Of a DNA stretch of 20,425 bases, positions 1-7,814 are shown one piece after another; position 1 is the stretch's first letter; each line of letters starts with the position of its first letter. Made by a program: the position numbers and the translations under genes. The notes below the pieces were generated by a model. It was given only the letters and a program-made list of their open reading frames with translations. It was not told the origin of the DNA and searched no databases. This DNA is from a virus: positions 1 to 20,425 of the IMG/VR virus record IMGVR_UViG_3300025645_000586. One strand, 5' to 3'.

Positions 1-125
1 TCTTGGGCTGCATCAAGATAGACCTTCATCATTGACTCATCTATTGTAGGCTTAGTCACTTCTAATGGCGGGTGTTGCTTTCGTAGTCTATCCCAGTCTG
101 CTGGTGTTGCGTCATTAATGCTCAT
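1..125 (-). CDS. Partial phage protein with NDATPADWD motif (C-terminus outside window)
   Basis: The first 41 codons of a gene run off the left edge. The start ATG is preceded by a good ribosome binding site (AGAGGA about ten bases upstream). The peptide begins MSINDATPADWDRLRKQH, and the same motif (LNDATPAEWDAATK) occurs near residue 49 of the DUF3310 protein encoded at 12717-13511. In T7-like phages this phrase often stands at the N-terminus of small DUF3310-type or nucleotide-metabolism proteins, so a related protein is possible. Too little is visible to assign a role. It is the last gene here of the run that begins with the Cys-rich protein. Confidence 0.7.
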   Translation of the reverse strand, partial: MSINDATPADWDRLRKQHPPLEVTKPTIDESMMKVYLDAAQ

Positions 126-145
126 CGTCTAATTCCTCTTCTCCT

Positions 146-286
146 CTATATGTTTTCACAACATTCACTTTCACAATCATCGCAGCAATTACAAAGCGTT
201 AAAGAATCACATTCAACAGCTTCATTATAAGGGCAAATGTGTAACGGTTCTGCATCATTTGTACAATTTTCACATTGGTCACTCAT
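146..286 (-). CDS. 46-residue cysteine-rich protein, possible zinc binder
   Basis: This short gene starts at an ATG with AGGAG seven bases upstream and ends 20 bases before the next start. The 46-residue acidic product has ten cysteines (residues 5, 8, 18, 26, 32, 34, 35, 38, 42 and 43) and one histidine at 16. It begins with a CxxC pair (CENC), followed by H-x-C, and ends with a CNCCDDC cluster and a CC pair. The arrangement suggests zinc or other metal binding, but I recognise no family. It is the first gene after the terminator at 308-332, so it is probably read through or expressed from its own promoter. Coding status rests on the clean start, the ribosome binding site and tight packing with its neighbour. 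Confidence 0.65.
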   Translation of the reverse strand: MSDQCENCTNDAEPLHICPYNEAVECDSLTLCNCCDDCESECCENI

Positions 287-307
287 TGCTTTTCTCCTGA
301 TTCGATT

Positions 308-332
308 AAAAACCCCCGTCCGAAGACAGGGG
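308..332 (-). terminator. Rho-independent terminator with UUCG loop
   Basis: On the minus strand CCCCTGTC, a TTCG tetraloop and GACGGGGG form an 8-bp stem with one G-U pair, followed at once by five T residues. It lies ten bases after the stop of the 66-residue gene and would end the ribonucleotide reductase transcript. It belongs to a set of three related terminators in the window that share a CCCCT...GGGG stem and a T-rich tail (the others are at 2872-2899 and 14887-14917). Confidence 0.88.
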
Positions 333-341
333 CTGTGTGGA

Positions 342-542
342 TCACTTACGCTGTTTGACAGGTTTTACAAGACTGCGCCAGCTCTCTAGGAACCGACCGC
401 CTTGTTCTACACCCGTGAGTAGTAGCTCACGAAAACCCTCGGGACCAATAATGCCTCGAACGGATTCAGATTGGACCACGAATGTCTCTCGTGGATTGTT
501 GATTTTAGAAAACTTAAGCTTATATGTAAATAATTGATTCAT
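342..542 (-). CDS. Hypothetical 66-residue phage protein
   Basis: I do not recognise this small protein. It starts with ATG 22 bases after the ribonucleotide reductase stop, with a weak AAGAG ribosome binding site, and ends just before a strong terminator, so it is the last gene of that transcript. The product is basic (many Lys and Arg, ending VKPVKQRK), with a probable N-terminal beta segment (residues 3-11) and a helical second half. No signal peptide or membrane segment is visible. A reverse-strand reading frame of the same length (337-537) overlaps it. The minus frame is preferred because it follows the direction and packing of the operon and stops directly before the terminator. Confidence 0.65.
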   Translation of the reverse strand: MNQLFTYKLKFSKINNPRETFVVQSESVRGIIGPEGFRELLLTGVEQGGRFLESWRSLVKPVKQRK

Positions 543-564
543 AGTATTACTCTTTTATAGTTAA

Positions 565-2424
565 TTAAATTTCGCAAACACCGGCGGTGCAGGATAGCTG
601 TTGATCAGCAGTTGTATTGTCTTCTTTCTCATAGTTAACTAACTTAGAGAAATCAGGGTTGACTGGCTTAGGTAAGTCAGTTGAAGCCTCATAGGGGGTC
701 ATCTTGTAAGTACCCGAGTCATACGGTAAGAAGCTTAAGCCACCTACAATCTCAAAGTTTTCAAAGACCCAATCACCTACACCCCTCCACTCATCTTCAT
801 GGATGCTAACTGTAACACTCGGATTGTGGTCAGTGTAAAACATCTTGTAAGCTTTCCAAATCTCTAGAAATTCGATTGCAGACAAATCATCACGAGTAAG
901 AGAATCTGGACGTTTAATTCCGAATTCAAACACGTGAGCATTGGGGTTGTAAAAGTCTGTAGCACCTTGCACTCCTTCATCAATCAACAGCTGGGTTAGT
1001 GGGTCTTTCTTATCATTACGGACCCTACGGATATACGACTTTGAGTGAGCAGGGTGAATACCACTTGACACACCACATAGTTGACTAACTGTACCAGAAG
1101 GCTTAACAGTAGTAACTGCGGCTGAAGGGTTAACACCAAGAACTTTAGCATACTGAACGTTAGTAGAGTTAGCAAGGTTACGCAATTCAGTTAAGCGACC
1201 TTCAAGACCTTTACTTTTACCGTTAGTAAGTTTGTTATCCATAATACCTGTCATAGACACACCAAGCAATCTCTCTTCTTTAGTGTTGTCTACCCACTTC
1301 TGTCTTAAACCATTTAGTTTGTCGAATGTAGATTGGATAGTACCGATGGTAGCGGCAATCTTAATCTTCTCTTTGAGTGTAACCATAGTATCTTCTGGAC
1401 GGATAATTACTTCACTTAGGTTGCAAAACTGCCCGTCTCGAAGAAGGATTTCTCCACAGGGGTTCGTTCCCATCACGGATGGATCCCGTCCTATCTCCAG
1501 GCACTTTTTCTTTGCGCTGTCCAGATTGAAAATACCACGTTCCCCGCTGCCTGACGCTTTTATTGCTTCCCATTCTTTTGCCCACTCCGCTTCAGTTGGT
1601 TTACCATAATATACTGCACTGTTATTAGCTAGTGCGAACTCACCGTTTTCAATCCACCACTCTCCTGCTTTAGCTTTAGCCATTTCATCATCAGAAAGGT
1701 CTGACAGGCTAATCAAAGCAGAACGTCTAACACCACCTACTACTACAACTTCAGCAATCTTACATACGATAGAATGAGCTTCTACTGTAGTAATCTGCCG
1801 ACCTCTTGCTCCACCAATGATCTTAACAAGATGCTGGTGCAACTCCATCAGAGGCTTAGGTCCACTAGCGCGACCACCAAAGGTCTTCAAGCGGGCACCT
1901 TCAGGTCGAATAGCGCTGTAATCAAAATATACTTCATAGCCTAGACTAATAAGATCACAAGCAACACCTACACTATCTCTCCAGCCTTCTTTACTATCAG
2001 CTATTTTGTAGTGAATCTTCTTACCGTTAAATTGTAATACTTTAGGAAGTTTGCTGATAGACTCATCTTTAACAGAGAAGCCCAAGCCTGTACCATGCAT
2101 GAGAACATACAGTGCCTCGGGGAAGGCATCATAGCTGTCAATGTCCAAGAATGAACAGTTGTAAGCAGCAATGTGATTGTTGTCTAATGCAGGACCAGCC
2201 GCCATCATCACTCGCATGGATGGCACAACGTCTCGGTTTAAGATAGCGTTCTCAATCTTTTCCCAAGGCACTTCTTCATTGTAATTTACTTGTTTCTTAA
2301 AAGCGTTTATAACTCGTGTTACTGTTTCAGGCCAGATCTCTCTGCGGCCTTCTTCTTCGCGCCAACGAGAGTATCTACTTAAGTAGATAAAATTTTCGTA
2401 AGCTGTAAATGGGCGGTATGTCAT
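565..2424 (-). CDS. nrdJ: Class II (adenosylcobalamin-dependent) ribonucleoside-triphosphate reductase
   Basis: This enzyme reduces ribonucleotides to deoxyribonucleotides using a cobalamin-generated thiyl radical and supplies phage replication. The 619 residues fit the monomeric RtpR type (Lactobacillus leichmannii enzyme, 739 residues) but are shorter. The expected cysteines are in place: C90 in AYNCSF and C334 in GQFCNL are the active-site redox pair, C323 in NPCGEI carries the thiyl radical (11 residues before C334, as in RtpR), and C612/C617 in CTAGVC form the C-terminal swinging pair that regenerates the active site. It starts two bases after the dCMP deaminase stop, so the two are co-expressed. 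No small subunit or NrdG activase is nearby, which agrees with class II. Use of an oxygen-indifferent, B12-dependent enzyme is common in marine podoviruses. Confidence 0.95.
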   Translation of the reverse strand: MTYRPFTAYENFIYLSRYSRWREEEGRREIWPETVTRVINAFKKQVNYNEEVPWEKIENAILNRDVVPSMRVMMAAGPALDNNHIAAYNCSFLDIDSYDAFPEALYVLMHGTGLGFSVKDESISKLPKVLQFNGKKIHYKIADSKEGWRDSVGVACDLISLGYEVYFDYSAIRPEGARLKTFGGRASGPKPLMELHQHLVKIIGGARGRQITTVEAHSIVCKIAEVVVVGGVRRSALISLSDLSDDEMAKAKAGEWWIENGEFALANNSAVYYGKPTEAEWAKEWEAIKASGSGERGIFNLDSAKKKCLEIGRDPSVMGTNPCGEILLRDGQFCNLSEVIIRPEDTMVTLKEKIKIAATIGTIQSTFDKLNGLRQKWVDNTKEERLLGVSMTGIMDNKLTNGKSKGLEGRLTELRNLANSTNVQYAKVLGVNPSAAVTTVKPSGTVSQLCGVSSGIHPAHSKSYIRRVRNDKKDPLTQLLIDEGVQGATDFYNPNAHVFEFGIKRPDSLTRDDLSAIEFLEIWKAYKMFYTDHNPSVTVSIHEDEWRGVGDWVFENFEIVGGLSFLPYDSGTYKMTPYEASTDLPKPVNPDFSKLVNYEKEDNTTADQQLSCTAGVCEI

Positions 2425-2426
2425 TG

Positions 2427-2852
2427 TTAATCCTTGGAGTATTGTCTAATAGTAACGCCAGCTTCTTGAAGCACAGCGATACCTTCGTGGGGTGATAGCC
2501 GGAATAAGTCTCTGTAAACTACAGTAGAAATTCCTGACTGAATAATTGAAAGAGCACAATGCACACAAGGAGACAACGTAGTGTATAGAATTGCTCCTTC
2601 AGAGGAGGAGTGTGAACGCGCTATCTTTGCGAGTGCATTGATCTCAGCGTGTATCACGGTGGGGAGGGTTCGACCCTCTTGGTTCTTACATTCGTTATCG
2701 AAACCAGCGGGGGTTCCGTTATAACCATAACCAAGTATGCGGTCTCCTTTAGAGATTACGCATCCGACTTTAGTAGAGCTATCATACGACTGTTGTGCTA
2801 CGCGAGCAGCAATGTCCATCATGAAGGCTTCTTGTTTGTGGAAGTTACTCAT
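2427..2852 (-). CDS. dCMP deaminase
   Basis: This enzyme converts dCMP to dUMP, the substrate for dTMP synthesis. The 141-residue protein has the zinc-dependent cytidine/deoxycytidylate deaminase signature: H68-A-E70, with E70 the proton shuttle, and P95-C96-x-x-C99 as the other zinc ligands. It also has the GYNGTPAGFD loop typical of the ComEB/dCMP deaminase family. It is the first gene after the AAA+ ATPase. A phage-type promoter and a hairpin terminator lie in the 77 bases upstream, so it heads a new transcript with ribonucleotide reductase. The ribosome binding site is weak (ATAGG). No thymidylate synthase is visible here. Confidence 0.93.
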   Translation of the reverse strand: MSNFHKQEAFMMDIAARVAQQSYDSSTKVGCVISKGDRILGYGYNGTPAGFDNECKNQEGRTLPTVIHAEINALAKIARSHSSSEGAILYTTLSPCVHCALSIIQSGISTVVYRDLFRLSPHEGIAVLQEAGVTIRQYSKD

Positions 2853-2871
2853 AGGGATTTGCCTATATTGG

Positions 2872-2899
2872 TTAAAGAACCCCTACTCGGAAGTAGGGG
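2872..2899 (-). terminator. Hairpin terminator or 5' leader stem-loop after promoter copy 2
   Basis: On the minus strand CCCCTACT, a TCCG loop and AGTAGGGG form a perfect 8-bp stem, followed by TTCTTT. It would stop host-type transcription leaving the AAA+ gene. It also lies about 14-33 bases downstream of the predicted start site of the phage promoter at 2905-2931, so the same hairpin would cap the 5' end of a transcript started there. Confidence 0.8.
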
Positions 2900-2904
2900 C
2901 ATGT

Positions 2905-2931
2905 GGTTTCTTCTTTAGAAGGTGTCACTTT
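2905..2931 (-). promoter_or_regulatory. Phage RNA polymerase promoter, copy 2 (SP6/T3-like)
   Basis: These 27 bases are identical to 15551-15577. The minus-strand core is GTGACACCTTCTAAAGAAGA. It resembles the promoters of T7-family polymerases: GTGACAC and the GAAG start region as in SP6 (GGTGACACTATAGAAG), and TAAAG as in T3. The predicted first transcribed base is the G at 2913. The copy overlaps the stop codon of the AAA+ gene and points towards dCMP deaminase and ribonucleotide reductase. The repeat is seen directly; the promoter role is inferred. Confidence 0.72.
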
Positions 2932-4648
2932 AAAACTGGAATGATTTACTCATTTCAGCCTTTAACACCTCTGGCATTGTACGTCTTTTGAGCTCAATCT
3001 CAGCTTTAACCATCTCACGAATGCGCTTGATGGTAGGCTTCTTGGGTTCGAATAGAGCAGCTTGTTGCACTACCTTTAAATCACCCGGAGTCATAAAGTC
3101 ATAAAGACCAAGTTTGCTTTTCTTGAATTGTGGAAAGTACATTTGGAAACACTTCTCAGTCTGCTCTTCATTCATAAACTTAAACTCAGTTTTCAAGAAT
3201 AGTCTACGAAGTATAGCAGGGTCTAAGCCTTCCATGAAGTTAGAAGTACAGAAGAAGATGCCATTGAAGTCATCAAGCTCAGTAAGCAACTGATTTGTAA
3301 AGGTTTTCTGATGCTGACGATCAGCACTATGGCGGCTTCCTGCCATAGAGTCAATCTCATCAATCAACAAGATAGCCCTTTCTTCTTTAGCTTCTTCAAA
3401 GGCTTTGTGTAGATTCTTCTCGCCTTCACCTACGTACTTAGACTGCAGTTCACCATAGGTCTTCTTGATTACTTTCATACCTAGCTCTCTACCAATGTGG
3501 TTAGCTAGCGCACTCTTACCTGTACCGGGAACACCATAGAACAATCCAGTGATAGTCTTTGGACGGTCTGCAATAGGTTTGTCCATTATTGACTTCATTC
3601 TCTCTACCAAGCTCTCAGCAGAAGGTTCAATGTTAACAATAGAAACATCATAAGGCTCTGAGACTAAATCAGCTTGAACCTCATCAGGGACTAGTGAGAC
3701 GACAATGCCTTTACCAAAGACCATTTCAGTTACAGGTTCAACTTCTTGTGTAAACTTTAAGTCTCGGTTTGCACGTTCTCTTGTGGCTATAATCTTTTTA
3801 GCCATGTAGATTATTTCTTCTTTGTTAAACTCAACAGGATTTACTCTTAAAACAATACCGGGAATGTCTTCCCCTTCAAGAGTTACTTTAACATCTTCAC
3901 CTAAAGCCCATTGCTTCTCTGTAGCTGCAGCTGAACCACCTCCACCTGCAAGACTATTGATAAATGAATCGAAAGCAAAGAAGCTCATTTCATCTCCAGT
4001 ATCAAAAGTATCACTTGGTCTATCAGCGCTAACTAAGTAATCATAGAAATAGCTTAACTCTACACCGAACCACTGGATAATAGCATCACTACGCATGTAG
4101 TAATCATAAGCACCTGAATTTAAGAGAGCTTCACCTACGCCCGCAGGGTCGTAAGTGCCATAAGTGCGAGCTATGTGAGTCACACTGCCAGTAGGCTTTC
4201 TCAGTATGCCCGGTCGGAACACTAATAAGTTTTGAATGTAAGGTCCATTTAAGAAATCATTTACTATTTTCGATGCTTCTTTTAAAGACATATTTGGTCC
4301 CTCTTTTATGAGTTTAGCAGCCTCTTCTCGTTCAATTAAGCGCTCAGAGTAATCAAGCAAAAACGCGTGAAACTGCTGCAGTTCTCTTTGTATACCTGTT
4401 TCTTTCCAGCTACCAAAGCCTTTAAGTGAATCACACAGGTCTAAACATTTTTCAGCGTCAAACAGATCTGGTTCATTTTCAAGTAAGTTAACATCCCAAG
4501 GGCTTACACATTGATTAGAATCATCGTGTATTTGAATTAACTTCTTGTAAATTTTATTAGTCCGATTAGACTCTAAGTTAGTGTATCTAGCAATAATGAT
4601 CATTGAAGTTACTAGGGCTTTAAAGCTAACTATGTTGTACTCTGGCAT
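2930..4648 (-). CDS. AAA+ family ATPase
   Basis: The 572-residue protein carries a C-terminal AAA+ module. Walker A is GVPGTGKS (372-379), Walker B is ILLIDEID (426-433), sensor 1 is the Asn in FFCTSN (N470), and arginine-finger candidates are R481/R482 in AILRRL. The pattern is of the classical FtsH/katanin-like clade, which usually forms ring hexamers that unfold or remodel proteins. The N-terminal 340 residues match no domain I recognise. They include a Gly-rich linker near 235-240 and probably recognise a substrate. The gene follows the primase-helicase after nine bases and precedes a promoter and terminator, so it closes the replication transcript. A role in remodelling replication proteins or host factors is a guess from position. 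No protease motif (HExxH) is seen. Confidence 0.85.
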   Translation of the reverse strand: MPEYNIVSFKALVTSMIIIARYTNLESNRTNKIYKKLIQIHDDSNQCVSPWDVNLLENEPDLFDAEKCLDLCDSLKGFGSWKETGIQRELQQFHAFLLDYSERLIEREEAAKLIKEGPNMSLKEASKIVNDFLNGPYIQNLLVFRPGILRKPTGSVTHIARTYGTYDPAGVGEALLNSGAYDYYMRSDAIIQWFGVELSYFYDYLVSADRPSDTFDTGDEMSFFAFDSFINSLAGGGGSAAATEKQWALGEDVKVTLEGEDIPGIVLRVNPVEFNKEEIIYMAKKIIATRERANRDLKFTQEVEPVTEMVFGKGIVVSLVPDEVQADLVSEPYDVSIVNIEPSAESLVERMKSIMDKPIADRPKTITGLFYGVPGTGKSALANHIGRELGMKVIKKTYGELQSKYVGEGEKNLHKAFEEAKEERAILLIDEIDSMAGSRHSADRQHQKTFTNQLLTELDDFNGIFFCTSNFMEGLDPAILRRLFLKTEFKFMNEEQTEKCFQMYFPQFKKSKLGLYDFMTPGDLKVVQQAALFEPKKPTIKRIREMVKAEIELKRRTMPEVLKAEMSKSFQF

Positions 4649-4657
4649 ATTATTTCC

Positions 4658-6304
4658 TTAGAGTTCTGGTTCTTTATTAAAAGTGCTTCCATCTACATAA
4701 CCAAGACGACCTGTCTCTGCTTCATAGTAAGCTCCACCTGCATTACCTGTCTTACCTGTGTATCTTGACTTTAGAACACGAATCTTAATAGTGTTCTTTT
4801 CTCTTTCATCGTTACTTACCATGTTACGAGCAAATGCGATAATCTGAAATGAGACTTGCTTGATAGAGCCTGAGCCTTTAATATCATCCATAGATGGTAG
4901 CTTGCCCTCTTCAAATGCAGTTCCATTTCCGCTTGTCTTTCTTAAGTGAGAGATAACACCTAGCCACACATTGTGTTTCTTACAAATCTTTAAAAGGTCA
5001 CTCATTACCTTATCTACTGCACTATTGACATCGCCTTCTACTTCAGAGGTGGCAATTGTCAAGTGATCGAGAATCAGATACTTACAACCCATAAGACACA
5101 TGGTTTCAATCTTGTCCATTAAGGAACCATCAGATACAGAACCCTGATGATCCAGAAGAACAATACTCCGATCACTAAACACAGCATCAAAAGCTTCTCT
5201 TTTGTCTTCTTGGGATACATCTTCTTTTTCCGTTAAGTTAACTTTCATTTGCATACCGATAAATTTCTCTACAGTATCACCCGGGCCTTCTTCTAATGAG
5301 ATCATGCCTATCTTGTCTTCTGTGGTTTCTTTAAGATGCAAGACAATCTCTTTGATCATCGTACTCTTACCGGAGCCTGTACCAGAGGTAAACAAGTCTA
5401 ATTCACCGAATCGCATACCTTTAGTTAGAGCATTAACACCTTCCATACAAGGAGGGTAAGGGATAGACTCTGTTGCTTCACGCTCTAAGAACTTATCCCA
5501 CAGAGTATCACCTTGGAGAATACCAGAGGGTGACCACGGTTGAGCATCCCAGACTGCTTTAAGGATATCCATATAACCATGTTTGATTAGCTCATCGTTA
5601 GCGTCTTTCTCTTTTAACTTAGCTATCTTTACTTTATCAATACCGACTATAGAACAGGCTTTGTCTAGTGCTTTCTTACCGGCTTCATCGTTGTCAAGCA
5701 TCAATACTACTTCATCAAACTGTCTTACCCAGTCTCTCTGTTCAAGCAGAGCTTTAGTACCACTCGCAGAAGGCAGAGATACCACAGGGTAGACTTGACC
5801 GTACTTCTTCATGGAGGCAGTAGCTACAGCCATAGCATCTAGTTCGCCTTCAGTGATAATTAATCGCTTACCACCATTGAACTTGGATTGACCGAAGAGA
5901 CCCTCAATACCTTCAACTACACGAAAGTCTTTAGGTAATGTTCTGACTTTATAGCCTATAGTCTTATCAACACCATAAGGGTAATAGTGAGAATCAACAT
6001 TGCCATTAACATCTACACCTGCCTTTACTCCAAAGAATTCACATATGTCTTTAGGGATCTGTCGCTCTTTGAAGCCTCTTGTAGAATAAGTGTCTATCTC
6101 AGCGAGAGACACCTTTGAGTAGTTAGAGCCGCTAGGTGCGACAGCTGTGAATCCCTCAGGGGTTTCATTAGGGTTCTTGTGGATAGCATCACAGGCCATG
6201 CATTTCGCGGGGCCTGACTCATAGACAGCTACTGCATCACTTGAACCGCAAGCAACGCATTCACTATGGCCTAAGAAGTTAGACTTTTCTTGTTGCTTCT
6301 TCAT
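4658..6304 (-). CDS. T7 gp4-like DNA primase-helicase
   Basis: This bifunctional replication protein unwinds the fork and makes RNA primers. At 548 residues it is close to T7 gp4 (566). Domains in order: an N-terminal zinc-binding domain with C16/C19 and C35/C38; a TOPRIM primase core with E152 in IITEGELDA and D204-N-D206; and a RecA-like hexameric helicase. In the helicase, Walker A is SGTGSGKST (307-315), the catalytic Glu is in SLEEG, Walker B Asp and His are in LILDH (410-414), there is a sensor His in VISHLRK (H453), and the arginine finger lies in RVLKSRYTGKTG, as in T7. The start ATG follows GAGGAT at good spacing. It would work with the DNA polymerase (9734-12269) and SSB. The zinc domain is complete, so a full-length primase form is expected. 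No internal-start short form is evident. Confidence 0.95.
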   Translation of the reverse strand: MKKQQEKSNFLGHSECVACGSSDAVAVYESGPAKCMACDAIHKNPNETPEGFTAVAPSGSNYSKVSLAEIDTYSTRGFKERQIPKDICEFFGVKAGVDVNGNVDSHYYPYGVDKTIGYKVRTLPKDFRVVEGIEGLFGQSKFNGGKRLIITEGELDAMAVATASMKKYGQVYPVVSLPSASGTKALLEQRDWVRQFDEVVLMLDNDEAGKKALDKACSIVGIDKVKIAKLKEKDANDELIKHGYMDILKAVWDAQPWSPSGILQGDTLWDKFLEREATESIPYPPCMEGVNALTKGMRFGELDLFTSGTGSGKSTMIKEIVLHLKETTEDKIGMISLEEGPGDTVEKFIGMQMKVNLTEKEDVSQEDKREAFDAVFSDRSIVLLDHQGSVSDGSLMDKIETMCLMGCKYLILDHLTIATSEVEGDVNSAVDKVMSDLLKICKKHNVWLGVISHLRKTSGNGTAFEEGKLPSMDDIKGSGSIKQVSFQIIAFARNMVSNDEREKNTIKIRVLKSRYTGKTGNAGGAYYEAETGRLGYVDGSTFNKEPEL

Positions 6305-6314
6305 TTATTATCCT

Positions 6315-6827
6315 CTATTTATTTAAAAGTTTATAGGCTTTAGCTAGGCAAGTCTCCATCTCCTTATGCTCAGTTTTAGACTCTTTAGGGACAAATCGAA
6401 TAGCGGCTATCTGGTTGTTATACCACATACGCTCTCCTTCTGTGTCCCTCTCTGTCATTGTCTGTAAAACCATTTGTAGATAGGCCTCAGTATAGGATAA
6501 CCACGCTCTTGTCTCAAACACACCAAGAATGTGGTACTCGAACGTATCGCCACCTTTGATAGCAGCTTTTACATGCGAGCTGGATGACTTGTACAAGCGC
6601 CACAGAGCAACACCTGTCTTCGTCATAGAGTTCCTTTTAAACGCCCACAGTTGCCTCTTGCCTATATAAGCCATTCCAGTCTTCTTGTTTACCATCAAGT
6701 ATATAAACCCGAATGAATCCGCAAGCTTCCTGTCTTTGCCTGTATAGTTCCAATGACCGAGCTCTTCCTTGAGCTTAGTATCTTTAGGTACATACTTAGC
6801 TTTCTTCTTCAATGTTGGTCGGGCCAT
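6315..6827 (-). CDS. GIY-YIG family nuclease-like protein
   Basis: The 170-residue basic protein has the two halves of a GIY-YIG motif, GFIY at 40-43 and AYIG at 53-56, in the usual spacing. This is the nuclease fold of homing endonucleases, UvrC and some resolvase-like phage enzymes. I chose the third of three consecutive ATGs because GGAGG sits six bases before it. Longer reading from 6857 is possible but would run further into the exonuclease gene. With the chosen start the gene overlaps the exonuclease by 32 bases. It sits between exonuclease and primase-helicase, so it may be a resident DNA-processing nuclease (host DNA degradation or junction resolution, in place of T7 endonuclease I) rather than a homing enzyme. 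That is inference. No zinc finger or DNA-binding tail is obvious. Confidence 0.75.
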   Translation of the reverse strand: MARPTLKKKAKYVPKDTKLKEELGHWNYTGKDRKLADSFGFIYLMVNKKTGMAYIGKRQLWAFKRNSMTKTGVALWRLYKSSSSHVKAAIKGGDTFEYHILGVFETRAWLSYTEAYLQMVLQTMTERDTEGERMWYNNQIAAIRFVPKESKTEHKEMETCLAKAYKLLNK

Positions 6828-7521
6828 CATCATCCTCCAACTTAAAGTGTCCATCACGGGTAGGTAAAATATGGATGAGCGTGCCTGTATGCATTATCTC
6901 TTCCTTCCACTTATCCCCTACTTTTTCATAATAGGCATTAATGACCGCTTGTTTCCTTTCACCAATAGCATGACCTTCTAAGATCTTTAAAGCTTTCTTA
7001 GGGCCAATGCCTCTGAGACCACGGATGTTATCTACACCGTCACCAGTGAGTATCTGTGTCCAGTAGTGAATGTCAGCCTCATCTTCAGTCATATACACAA
7101 ACTTGTTCTTATGAATTAAATAATGAGTACCTTCAATGCACAACAAGTCTTTATCGATTGAAGCTACAGCGAAAGGTATGCCAGCATCACGAGCTTCTTT
7201 GGCCCATATATGGACTAAGTCGTCTGCTTCCATACCATCTGAAGGTTCTGCTAATCCTTCCTCAATTAGATAATTACGCATGTCCATGAAGTAAGGATTG
7301 TTTGCTTTAGACTTATGGCGATTAGGGGTATTCTTATAGTCAGGAAAGAAATCAACTCGAAAGTTATTAGAACCTTGAATAGCTATTTTAACCTCAGTAG
7401 CAAAACATCGCTCTCTAATCTCTTCAATCATTTCTTCAAACCTGTCTACAGCGTCCTCAAAGCAGTTCTTGTTCCAAGCAGAACGAAAAGCTACTACATC
7501 ACCGTCAACAATTAACAGCAT
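6796..7521 (-). CDS. 5'-3' exonuclease (T7 gp6 / FEN family)
   Basis: The 241-residue protein belongs to the flap-endonuclease/5'-3' exonuclease superfamily. Metal-binding acids are in the expected places: D6 and D8 in IVDGD, E98-A-D100-D101 in GMEADD, D123 and D125 in SIDKDL, and D161 and D164 in TGDGVDN. A helix-3-turn-helix DNA-binding element (GLRGIGPKKA, about 168-177) follows. The family helps remove RNA primers and degrade host DNA; T7 gp6 is the counterpart. Its ATG overlaps the stop of the upstream 97-residue gene by one base (TAATG), indicating translational coupling, and its own end overlaps the GIY-YIG gene. Confidence 0.93.
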   Translation of the reverse strand: MLLIVDGDVVAFRSAWNKNCFEDAVDRFEEMIEEIRERCFATEVKIAIQGSNNFRVDFFPDYKNTPNRHKSKANNPYFMDMRNYLIEEGLAEPSDGMEADDLVHIWAKEARDAGIPFAVASIDKDLLCIEGTHYLIHKNKFVYMTEDEADIHYWTQILTGDGVDNIRGLRGIGPKKALKILEGHAIGERKQAVINAYYEKVGDKWKEEIMHTGTLIHILPTRDGHFKLEDDDGPTNIEEES

Positions 7522-7814
7522 TACGAGAAGATCTTACTGAAGAAGCTCTTGACTCGTGCTACAACACCATCAAATGGGTCTGGTGCTAATGCTTTTGCAA
7601 GTGCTTCATCTTTTACTACAGTAGACTTATCAATAGCTTGTTCACGGTCTTTAACTTGAACTTCAGTTTCGACAACGTTGCTAGCAACAAGTGTGGCCAA
7701 GTCTCGTTTATTCATGTTCTTGATACCTTTCTCTTGGTACTTAGAAGCCATACGAATCAGTGCGGCACGGTTGTTGTTCTTGATCAGGGATGCAATTTTA
7801 GTTTCAACGGTCAT
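7521..7814 (-). CDS. Hypothetical 97-residue phage protein
   Basis: I do not recognise this protein. It starts 11 bases inside the MazG gene with AAAGGA as ribosome binding site and ends overlapping the exonuclease start by one base, so it belongs to a tightly coupled run. The N-terminal half is helical and Lys/Arg-rich (residues 1-45, possibly nucleic-acid binding). The last 15 residues (ARVKSFFSKIFS region) form a likely amphipathic helix that could touch membrane or partner proteins. It contains no cysteine. Position suggests a role in DNA metabolism, but no function can be claimed. Confidence 0.75.
   Translation of the reverse strand: MTVETKIASLIKNNNRAALIRMASKYQEKGIKNMNKRDLATLVASNVVETEVQVKDREQAIDKSTVVKDEALAKALAPDPFDGVVARVKSFFSKIFS

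Noticed and set aside
1232-1609. Plus-strand 125-codon frame inside the ribonucleotide reductase gene
   Set aside because: Lies opposite a gene with all catalytic cysteines conserved; no ribosome binding site or family resemblance. The other plus-strand frames are likewise shadows.
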